Assembly: GCA_014904985.1 (NCBI GenBank) | Contig: MU128946.1 | Coordinates: 140,109 to 204,108 of the forward strand | DNA: 64,000 bases | Origin: Hydnum rufescens UP504 | Taxonomy: Eukaryota; Basidiomycota; Agaricomycetes; Cantharellales; Hydnaceae | Direction of reading: 5' to 3' | Shown: piece by piece, positions 56,901-64,000 of the stretch | How the letters are laid out: each line of letters starts with the position of its first letter | Position numbering within the stretch: position 1 is the stretch's first letter | Made by a program: the position numbers and the translations under genes | The notes under the pieces: generated by a model | What the model saw: only the letters and a program-made list of their open reading frames with translations | Database searches by the model: none | What the model was told of the DNA's origin: nothing

Positions 56901-57376
56901 TTCTTCCTGCCCTCATTGTTTCAGGGATTAAGCATTGGCCCTGGGCCTGATTTTTTTGCTTTATCAGGGTCCCCAGGGGTCCATCCATCCATCCCAGGCT
57001 CCCCCTGGTCCTGGCCACCATTGGGCTGGATGCCTAAATATTCTTTGGATGTGCTTCATTTAATTTCCGCATTTTGGCATTTTTTTAAGATAGGATACAT
57101 GTATTATGTAACTGGATACCATTTAGGGATAATTACATAATATTTGTACTAAACTCAGTCCCAAGTTACCTGCCTAGACACCTAGACATGCCCAGACAAG
57201 CTTAGACAGCCCTAGACATGCTCAGACTTGCTTAGGCACACAATTAGACACCTCCTGGTGATGGTCAACCTGGTCTAATTTATCCACTAGTAGACACACT
57301 GCATACTAAGCCCTCATGGGCACACCAGGAAACTCTAATGAGATATAGCAAGCTCTAGACATGACTAGACACAGCT

Positions 57377-57576
57377 GATTTAGGCATGCCTAAATCAACT
57401 GCAGGGTGTCCATCAAGTCATTGTAAAACCCCTGGAGCAGCACCTGACTCTACACATCACTAGACATCACTGATTTAGGCATGTCTAAATCAACCCTAGA
57501 TAGGCCTCTTCAATTCAAAGTCAATAATTAAGCTCTAGACATCATTAGACGCAACTGATTTAGGCATGCCTAAATC
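57377..57576. repeat. Right-arm set of 20-bp palindromes
   Basis: The mirror set at 57377-57396 and 57557-57576 is perfect; 57472-57491 has one mismatch. The mismatch is in the corresponding unit of both arms (GATTTAGACATGCC on the left, GGCATGTCTAAATC on the right), so it predates or was shared by arm formation. Confidence 0.85.
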
Positions 57577-57800
57577 AACCCCAGAATGCCTATCAAATAG
57601 TTAAAAAGCCTGGGAGTGGCACCTGTGGTGGGCACAGATAGGCATGCCTATTATAGGGACTTAGAAAATTTTCATCTTTTGAACACCTTTAAATGCTGCC
57701 TAGACATGCCTATATAAAAACCGCCTCTTAGGTCAAAGGCCAATGCAACTGGAGCCCACCTAAGAGGTACCTTTTTGAGGGTGCATTAGGTGTTTTTTTC

Positions 57801-58213
57801 AATGTCCTCCTCCCTCAGTCCTTTAAAACCCAGTTACCAAAAACCGTGTCAATGCTTACAACCACACTATCTCTCAAACTCCACCTGGCCAATCTCCAAA
57901 CTTTCTTTGCTCTCTCTGACACCTGAACCTACTTTACAAACAATATCTTCTTTGGTGTTTAAACAAGGTGCAAGTTTACTCTATTCTAATCAGAGCATCC
58001 TGGCATGCATGTCTCATTGTTTGCAAGTGCTGTCACTTATTACCTGTGCTCTGCCAGCTCCATGATTCTTGAGCTTTCTCCCCCAGTCTGTTTATGGATG
58101 GAATCCTGCTGGCTTTTCAGGCACACTGTGCTTCACTCTCCTTGTTTTTTTTCCCCCTGCTGAGGTATTTGGCTGCACTCTGGCCAGATTCTTTTCTCAG
58201 AAGGTTATGTTTT
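57801..58213. other. Unassigned spacer right of P3
   Basis: C/T-rich sequence. The open frames at 57790-58065 and 58069-58353 begin in P3 or run into the LTR and show no family. Confidence 0.5.
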
Positions 58214-58495
58214 TGTTACAAGTTGTACTCGTAACCTCATACATAAGTACATTATGTGACCTTGTGGTCTTGCTACGTAAGTGCCACACATCCACCTCCA
58301 CCATCCTTAATAATCCCCTTACCAATCCTCCCTTGATCTTAGTATATAAGTAGCTACTGTTCATACTCTAGCTCCTTAGAAAATCAAGAATATATGTATC
58401 TGTGATTGTCTCTTCTCACCAATCCTCCTTTTGTCTCAAGTCTCCCTGAGAATTCAATTCTACTGCTTCATTCCTCCACTTCTGCAACATTACAT
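58214..58495 (-). mobile_element. LTR family B, partial (B2)
   Basis: TGTTACAAGTTGTACTCGTA at 58214 is identical to the reversed end of LTR B1 (37959). It follows B1 loosely through TAGTATATAAGTAGCTAC (B1 reversed: TAGTATAAGTAGTTAC) and AGAATATAT. It is cut at 58495 by LTR A7; the rest may lie beyond the window. Confidence 0.75.
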
Positions 58496-58757
58496 TGTTG
58501 GAGGGAAAAATCCCTACCACATAGAGTTCCCTTTCAGTGTCGAATTTTCTGATGAACAAATTAAAAATGTACCAATATGTCATTCCAATGACAAGCCTTT
58601 TGTCTGTACATGGATGAGCATGAATTCCATATGCCTGAAAAGATGTAAATGGAATGCTCATTTCCCTTGTACATGAGTTAATCTCCTGGGGTCTTCAACA
58701 GGCCACAGGGACTGTATTCATCTATGCCCTACCATAAGCCATGATATGGTGGACCTG
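58496..58757 (+). mobile_element. LTR family A, 5' part (A7), interrupted by gypsy-2
   Basis: Starts TGTTGGAGGGAAAAATCCCT and matches A6 reversed up to CCATGATATGGTGGACCTG. The same LTR resumes at 63913 (ACCTGGCAATTCAACTTGCC), just as A6 reads through without a break (about 41420-41450 reversed). Confidence 0.92.
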
Positions 58758-59363
58758 TGTCAGGGCCATGCTGCAATGAGGGCACCAAACAAATATAAAC
58801 ACAAATAATTCCAGCTAAGTCCAGTGTAAGTCTGGCTAAGTCCACAAGAATCCAGGCAAGAAGGAGATAAGGAGGTTAGAGATGTCAGAGGAGCAGTCCA
58901 GCAGCCCAGAAGGGACTAGGTGGAAATGAGCACAGCAGTCCTTAAGTTTGTGGAGTCGACTGGAAAATACTCAGAGCTGTAGTCCAAAGTAACAGCAGAA
59001 ATCCTGAGAGACCAAAGCTGAGGTCTCTGGACTTCACTGCCAGACTACTTATACATGATTGCTATACTATGGGGGAGTGATTGCTAAACAGGAGATGGTT
59101 ACAGGGGGGCAGGAACAGGAACACAGGCAGGGAGAAAGTGGACAGGAACAGGAATGCATGGGAGCATACTGGAAGCAAGAAGCAACAGGAAATGAAAAGG
59201 AAATTAAATTAAATTGGAAGCAAACCAGAAGCAAACCAAACTCAGGGGAAGCAGGGGTGGAGCGGAATGGACAGAGGGAGGGGAGTTCTGGAATAGACTG
59301 GAGTGTATTGGAGTTGGCAGGAGTTGACTGGAGTTGATCAGAAAAAGGGGTGGAACCCTGACA
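58758..59363 (-). mobile_element. Gypsy-2 3' LTR (family C)
   Basis: 606 bases with mirrored ends TGTCAGGG/CCCTGACA. It matches the solo LTR at 21263-21929, which is ~60 bases longer in part through a repeated GAAATCCTGAGA phrase. Confidence 0.92.
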
Positions 59364-59380
59364 TCACCCCCCTCTTAGGA
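59364..59380 (-). promoter_or_regulatory. Polypurine tract of gypsy-2
   Basis: On the minus strand CCTAAGAGGGGGGTGA sits immediately before the LTR. Confidence 0.8.
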
Positions 59381-59399
59381 CCAATTGTCCTGATTGGTC

Positions 59400-61018
59400 A
59401 GAGGAGCAGGGCTCAATGGGCTGACCAGTCTGGGAGGTGTGGAGGCAGTTCTGTTAAAAGTGGGCATGGCCAGAACCCAATGGAGGAGAATTCAATGGTG
59501 CTGATCCACCTTGGAGCTTCCAGATGGTCATGATGATACTCCACAACAACTTCCCAGGCATTACCTAAGTCAGTCTCTGGCAGCCACTGATTTTCTGAGG
59601 GTGGATAATCTTTCCACTTCACCAAGTACTGGAGTCAACCCTGGAAATAGCAGGAGTTTTCAATCTGTTCAACTTCATACTCTTCCTCTCCACCTTGCAG
59701 GACCAGAGGGGGTGGAGGATGTGCAATGCAATCTCCAATCAGGTCTGGTCAGAAGGGTTGGAGCTTGGAGACATGGAATACTGGGTGGACTTGCATGGAG
59801 GAGGGGAGTTTGAGCCAGACAGCAGACTGGGAGATCACCTTATCCACCTTGTATGGGCCTAACCACTTGTCCGAAAGTTTCCAGGCTGGGCAGTCAATGG
59901 AAATGTTGTGGGCATCCAGCCATACCAAGTCTCCAACTGCATACACTGGGGCTTCCATCTGGTGAGCATCATAGTGATGAGCCATGTCCTCAGCTGCTTG
60001 GCAGAGGGCAGACTGGGCTTCCTCAGAGGTTTTCTGCATCCATGTGACGAAGTCTGTGGCTGCCTCAACAACTCCACAGTAGATTGGTTCAGTGCTGAGG
60101 TGAGGGTCTTGGCTGGAGTCAAGGTGAAATGGGGTCTCATGGGTGGAGGAGTGAATCCAGTTGTTGTATGCAAATTCCACCATAGGGAGCCAGTCTGCCC
60201 AATCATTTTGTCAGTGGTTGACAAAGATCTGGAGGTACTGCTCAATCTCCTGGTTGACTCACTCCATCTGTCCATCTGTCTGTGGGTGGTATGCTGTCAA
60301 CACATTTGCCATGATTCCAAGGAGGGAATTTAGTTCCTTCATGAACTTGGAGGTGAAGGTCATACCCTGGTCACTAATGATTGTCTCTGGGAGTCCATGA
60401 TGTCTCCATACATTGTCTTGGAAGAGGCAAGCAACACCAGCAGAGTCAACTGTTGTGGTGGTGGGCATGCTGTGAATTCATTTGGAGAGTTGGTCAACTA
60501 CAATCATGATGCTGTCAAATCCATGGGACTCTGGGAGTTCTGTGATCATGTCCACAGATATGGCTTGCCATTGGTGGTCTGGGACTGGATTGGGATGGAG
60601 TGTTCCAGATGGTTTGGATGGGAAAGTCTTGGTTTGGTTACAGGTGTCACAGGTGGAAACATAGGTTGCAACATATTGTGACATCCCTGGCCACCAGTAG
60701 TTGCCGAGATACAAGTTTGTATGTCTTCCATTGTCCAGGGTGGCCCATGGTCGGAGTGTTGTGGTGTTCATGGACTAAATCATGACAGAGTTTGGAGTCC
60801 AGTGGAACATAGATGCGTCCACAGAAGAGAACCAGAGATCCTTGGAGTTCCCAATCCTTCAGGTGTGCCTTTGGCCCATCTCCATTTAACTCCTTGATGA
60901 TCTGGATGACTTTGTCATCAATCTCTGTTGCCCTCTTGATCTGAGCCATCAAGCTCTGGCTAGGTCCCTCCACTGCCACAACCTCTGAGGTGTCCAGAGC
61001 CTGGGACTGGAAGGCCAT
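59400..61018 (-). pseudogene. Gypsy-2 integrase and chromodomain
   Basis: The zinc region has H...H (LVHEHHNTPTMGHPG) and CDTCNQTK (about 60960-60630). The catalytic core shows VDMITELPESHGFDSI (first Asp), ISDQGMTFTSKF (second Asp) and TAYHPQTDGQME (Glu) down to 60259. Then come EFAYNNWIHSSTHETPF (60180), DLVWLDAHNI, KWLGPYKV and QVHPVFHVSKLQPF (59752). The chromodomain (59625-59500) has VKWKDYPPSENQWLPETDL. Frame breaks occur near 60470, 60250 and 59750. Family knowledge: this chromodomain class binds modified histones and directs insertion. Confidence 0.9.
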
Positions 61019-62415
61019 GGGCTTCAGTAGGACTACATCAGAGTTGTCAGAGTCTCCCCATGGGTGATTTGCTTGTCATGAGAGGGCATCTGGCTTCCCA
61101 GACTGGGATCCAGAGTGGTGCTGGAGGGTGAAGTTGAACCAGGAGAGGACAATATTCCACCGGGCTTGTCTCCAATTCAGCTTCTGTGCAGTCTGGAAGT
61201 ACTGAAGGTTCTGATGGTCTGTCAGGATCTTGACTGGATGTGGGGAACCCTCTCAGTAGTGTCTCCATGCCTCTAGAGCTCTGACAATGGCCAGGAGTTC
61301 CTTGTCATAGATGTCATAATTCCTCTCAGCTTCTGACAGACTCTCCAACAGGAAGCCTACTGGATGCCACTTCCCATCCTCCTGGAGTTGTGAGAGTACT
61401 GCTCTGGTTGCATATCCAGAGGTGTTGGCTTCTACTCAGAAGCATCTGGACTTGGATGGGAAGACTAGGATCGGTGCAGAGGTGACCAGGGTTTTCAACT
61501 TGACAAAGGCATTGCATTCAGCATCAGCCCATTGGAAGGGGGCATCTTATCAGGTGAGGTCATTCAAAGGCCTGGCAACTTTAGCAAAGTCCTGAATGAA
61601 CCAGCAGTAGAAGTTGATGAACCCCAGGAATGATTGTGTCTCCTTCAATTTTTTGGGCTCTGGCCATTCCACCATGCCTGCAACCTTAATCAGGTCCATC
61701 TCCACATGATCTGGAGTGAACACCAGCCCCAGATACTCAATCCAGTCCCAGAAGAACTCACACTTATCCAGCTTCAGGAAGAGTTTGTTCTCCCAGAGTG
61801 TCTGTAAGATCCCATGGACTCTGTGGACATACTCCTCTCATGCCTTGGTGAAGCTCAAGATGTCATCCAGATACATGATACACACTCCATTGTCAATCCA
61901 TTCTCGGAGGACATCATTGATCATGTTTTGGAAGGTGCCTGGAGAGTTGCAAAGTCCAAAGAACATGACCAAGGGTTCAAACAGTCCTCAGTTGGTCTGG
62001 AAAGCTGCTTTCCGTTCTTCTCCCTCTGCCATCTGGATATTCTGGAAGCCCCACCACAAGTCCAGTTTCCCAAACACCTTGGCTCCCCAGAGTTGGTCAA
62101 TGACATCGGAGATCAGAGGTAAGGGGTATGCATTCTTAATAGTGATGTCATTGAGTTTCTGGTAGTCCTGGACCAGCCAAAAACCTCCATCTTTTTTCTT
62201 CACAAAGAAAACTGGGGCAGCCATAGGGATTTGGAAGGGCAGATCCAACCAGAGGCCAGGTTTTCCTTCAGGAAGTCATTGAGTTCCTTTTGCTCAGCCG
62301 GGGAGAGTGGGAAGAGTTTGGCTGGGGGAGGTAGTTGGACTCCCTTTTTAAACTCAATGTGGTGATCCCATGGTTTCTGGACAGGGAGCTGATCAAAGGA
62401 GTCCTTGGAGAACAC
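61019..62415 (-). pseudogene. Gypsy-2 reverse transcriptase and RNase H
   Basis: Reverse transcriptase starts near PWDHHIEFKKGVQLPP (62370) and has PMAAPVFFVKKKDGGFWLVQDYQKLND (62220-62150), VFGKLDLWWGFQNIQMAEGE (first catalytic Asp in KLDL), [15 protein letters not shown] and [11 protein letters not shown] (YLDD at about 61866-61877). The thumb follows, with FLGFINFYCWFIQDFAKVARPLNDLT (about 61570-61650), then RNase H with TLVTSAPILVFPSK and later [19 protein letters not shown] and [16 protein letters not shown] motifs to about 61100. Position 62240 and several others shift frame. Confidence 0.9.
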
Positions 62416-62599
62416 ATCTCAGAAGTTGTGGAATTCCTCTGGGACAAGCTCCTTGAAGGACTTCACTGGCTCATTTGCTTTGGCTTTCACAGCCTCCACC
62501 AGTCTCTGAGAAGGGGTGCTCATTGCTCGGATGATCTCAGAGTGCTCAGCATCACTGGGGAAGTAAGCTGCAAAGATGGCATCTCCTTTTTCCAGTGTC

Positions 62600-63060
62600 A
62601 GGGACTCGTTATGGTCATTGGCATCATCCTCTGTAGGAGTGGGAGGTGTCTGGGGTTCTTCCAGTGTCTTCCTGGAGGTTCTCCCTCTTCAACACTCCAC
62701 ATTCTGCATCTTCCAGATCACTACACAACAGTCAGATGGACACCAGGTCAGTGTGACTTCCCCAGTTGTCCAGTCAATCTCCAGGTTGTGATGGTGAAGC
62801 CATGTGTGCCCTATGATCAGCTGGGTTTTCCCCAGTCTGATCACAGAGAACACTACCTGCTCAGAGTGATCATTGATTTGGAGGATGACCTCAACCTCTT
62901 CACAGACTGACCCCATTTCATTCAGTGTTCCATCAACATTGTAGACCAGGATTGCAGATGCAAGGGGTCATATGTCTAGGCCATTCTCCTTTGCAAAGGT
63001 TGGGTCCATGAACATTCCGGTTGCTCCAGAGTCCAGTAGGGCCTTTCAGCACAGATTGCT
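62600..63060 (-). pseudogene. Gypsy-2 aspartic protease
   Basis: The active-site block ALLDSGATGMFMD (63047-63010) follows a stop. Then come VDGTLNEMGSVCEEVEVIL and VIRLGKTQLIIGHTWLHHHNLEIDWTTGEV, the flap-to-C-terminal pattern of gypsy proteases. The catalytic Asp-Ser-Gly is intact. Confidence 0.88.
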
Positions 63061-63738
63061 CCAGTCCATGGTGATTGGATTTTCACCTTGACCTCTGTGG
63101 CTCATCTGGGGTCTTCAGAAAGGAGGCAGATAGAGGGGGAGGGTTATAGACAGGGTCAACCTCAGTTGATATGCTTTCAGATTCATCACTCTCATCATCA
63201 GAGAAGGACATGTCATTTCTGACTCCATATGTACAGTTTTTGAGAGGAGAGAATCTGTTGGTCAGGCAGGACAATCCTTCACTGCTGACTGTTGGGAAAA
63301 TCCTGCAGAGGTAATCCCTGAGCTTCTGAGGTGTCCTTTGGAGCCAGGAATAGTTTCCATAACTCCTCACAGATGATTGCTCCAATGTCTTCCATGGTGC
63401 AGACAAACTGATGGGGTTTCCATGGGTGTGGGCAGTCACAGGAGATGTGCCCTAGCTCTTGACAGTTGTAGCACTGTTGTGCCTCCCTGTTCCGAGTTGA
63501 GTCCATGTCCATTGGGCAAATGGGGCAGGTGTGGGCATTGTTGTCACAGTGGGTGCTGCAGCAGCTCTGGAGGTGGCCAGGGGTGCCATCCAAGGTTTGT
63601 CCATTGGTGCAGGTGGGCTTCTGGCAGTGTATGGGGTGGTTCCAGACATAGCCTGCCAGAAGTGGAGATACAGGTTGTCCAGATGTTTGGCCATGTCTTG
63701 CCATCCTCAAAACATGGAGCATAACCAAGAAAGCAAAC
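63061..63738 (-). pseudogene. Gypsy-2 gag, 3' part, fused to LTR remnant
   Basis: One CCHC knuckle, CYNCQELGHISCDCP, lies at about 63475-63430, with an upstream stretch MARHGQTSGQP...NGQTLDGTP. The 5' part of gag is missing. The frame runs back directly into LTR sequence at about 63739, so the apparent 215-codon open frame (63926-63279) is an accident of the deletion joint. An acidic linker (DDESDESESISTEVDPVYNP, about 63190-63140) leads to the protease. Confidence 0.85.
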
Positions 63739-63912
63739 AGGAAATGAAAAGGAAATGAAATAAATTGGAAGCAAACTGGAAGCAAACCAAACTCAGGGAA
63801 GCAGGGGTGGAGTGGAATGGACAGAGGGAGGGAGTTCTGGAATAGACCAGAGTGTATCGGAGTTGGCAGGAGTTGACCAGAGTAGATTGGAAAAGGGGGT
63901 GGAACCCTGACA
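63739..63912 (-). mobile_element. Gypsy-2 5' LTR remnant
   Basis: About 174 bases matching the 3' LTR between about 59190 and 59363 (GGAAATGAAAAGGAAAT to CCCTGACA). The remaining ~430 LTR bases, the primer-binding site and the start of gag are deleted. Confidence 0.88.
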
Positions 63913-64000
63913 ACCTGGCAATTCAACTTGCCCTTCTGTATATTGTCTTGAATTCTCCTTCAATCCCTTCAAATCAATCCTGCTGCCTTAAGGGTGACTC
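63913..64000 (+). mobile_element. LTR A7, continuation after gypsy-2
   Basis: ACCTGGCAATTCAACTTGCC continues the family-A LTR interrupted at 58757. It matches A6 reversed through CTGTATATTGTCTTGAATTC and GCTGCCTTAAGGG, and leaves the window. Confidence 0.9.

Larger units (their letters stand above)
53590..57792. mobile_element. P3: 4.2-kb palindromic element
   Basis: Ends CACCTAACACACCCTC at 53590 and GAGGGTGCATTAGGTG at 57792 are inverted, with arms of about 2.08 kb meeting around 55672-55705. The arms share GGTACCTCTTAGGTGGG, the GATTTAGGCATGCCTAAATC palindromes, a GGTACCAGAACCACCAGAA stretch and CCCCTCCAATTGG near the centre. Flanks CTTTTTTC and TTTTTTTC give a possible 8-base target duplication with one mismatch, not conclusive in a T-run. 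The mirrored open frames (101 and 120 codons) look like artefacts. The interior is related to the duplication at 1-715. Confidence 0.85.
58758..63912 (-). mobile_element. Gypsy-2: chromodomain Ty3/gypsy element nested in LTR A7
   Basis: Bounded by TGTCAGGG (58758) and CCCTGACA (63912) with ACCTG on both sides (58753-58757 and 63913-63917). On the minus strand the order is truncated 5' LTR, gag, protease, reverse transcriptase, RNase H, integrase, chromodomain, polypurine tract and 3' LTR. Frames are broken in several places but every catalytic motif is readable. Only the first ~170 bases of the 5' LTR remain. Confidence 0.93.

Noticed and set aside
54234..57140. Mirrored ~100-codon frames in P3
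   Set aside because: They encode the same sequence because the arms are inverted copies. They lack known motifs and related copies at 1-715 do not keep the frame.
63279..63926. 215-codon frame as a single gag gene
   Set aside because: Its first ~60 codons are LTR sequence joined by a deletion; only the later part is gag.
1..64000. tRNA, rRNA or telomeric repeats
   Set aside because: No cloverleaf with A and B boxes, no rRNA core motif and no TTAGGG array was noticed by eye. A tRNAscan-SE and Infernal run would be decisive.

Overview
The window looks like a transposon-dense, gene-poor stretch of a basidiomycete (Agaricomycete-type) genome. The support is: a KDZ transposase remnant with a CxC2-type cysteine cluster and ~55-bp introns; a FunK1-type fungal kinase remnant; several chromodomain or related Ty3/gypsy elements; a gag-only Ty1/copia element; and GTRNGT...CTRAY...YAG introns of 49-65 bp. 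I saw no intact host housekeeping gene, rRNA or tRNA. Most of the sequence is depleted of CpG and rich in TG/CA, and several nonsense codons sit where CGA would be expected, so CpG methylation and deamination look like the main decay process. A few inserts keep many CpGs and look young: the copia element at 50.9-52.6 kb, the gypsy and nested LTR at 37.5-41.7 kb, the LTR at 9.6-11.0 kb, and the palindrome at 48.2-48.9 kb.

Layout. 0-1.6 kb: a ~288-bp duplication and a 21-bp minisatellite. 1.6-7.1 kb: remnant of a recurrent mushroom gene of unknown function, then a KDZ transposase pseudogene. 7.16-7.34 kb: 5' tip of LTR family A. 7.34-13.99 kb: a 6.65-kb palindromic element (P1) whose arms carry ten intron-like modules, each with a stem-loop; it is invaded by a family-A solo LTR and a TIR element (G1). 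14-17.3 kb: a gypsy integrase fragment and a FunK1 kinase pseudogene split by a solo LTR. 18.9-21.9 kb: LTRs of family F in opposed orientations and a family-C solo LTR. 25-28 kb: an unrecognised gene split by a family-A solo LTR. 28.6-36.9 kb: a large degenerate gypsy element (gypsy-4) with its 5' LTR. 37.5-41.8 kb: the 3' half of a chromodomain gypsy element (gypsy-1) carrying a spliced antisense gene between pol and its 3' LTR, with a solo LTR nested in its integrase. 41.8-44.3 kb: a 21-bp minisatellite. 44.3-50.7 kb: a mosaic of LTR tips, TIR elements, a fold-back element with a 9-bp target duplication, and a second minisatellite copy. 50.9-52.6 kb: gag-only copia. 53.6-57.8 kb: a second giant palindrome (P3). 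58.2-64 kb: a three-level nest (LTR B, LTR A, gypsy-2).

For ten insertions I could read both flanks. Target duplications are exact for LTR A (GCGA, CTGT, ATGT), LTR C (ATAAG), gypsy-2 (ACCTG), copia (ACATC), G1 (ATTTAGGTCT) and P2 (AGTGTTCAC). The nested LTR A in gypsy-1 differs only at a CpG (GCGG/GTGG), and P3 has an imperfect pair. These give a relative order of events and define families from this window alone. All family names (A, B, C, F, G, P1-P3, gypsy-1 to -4) are my own labels.
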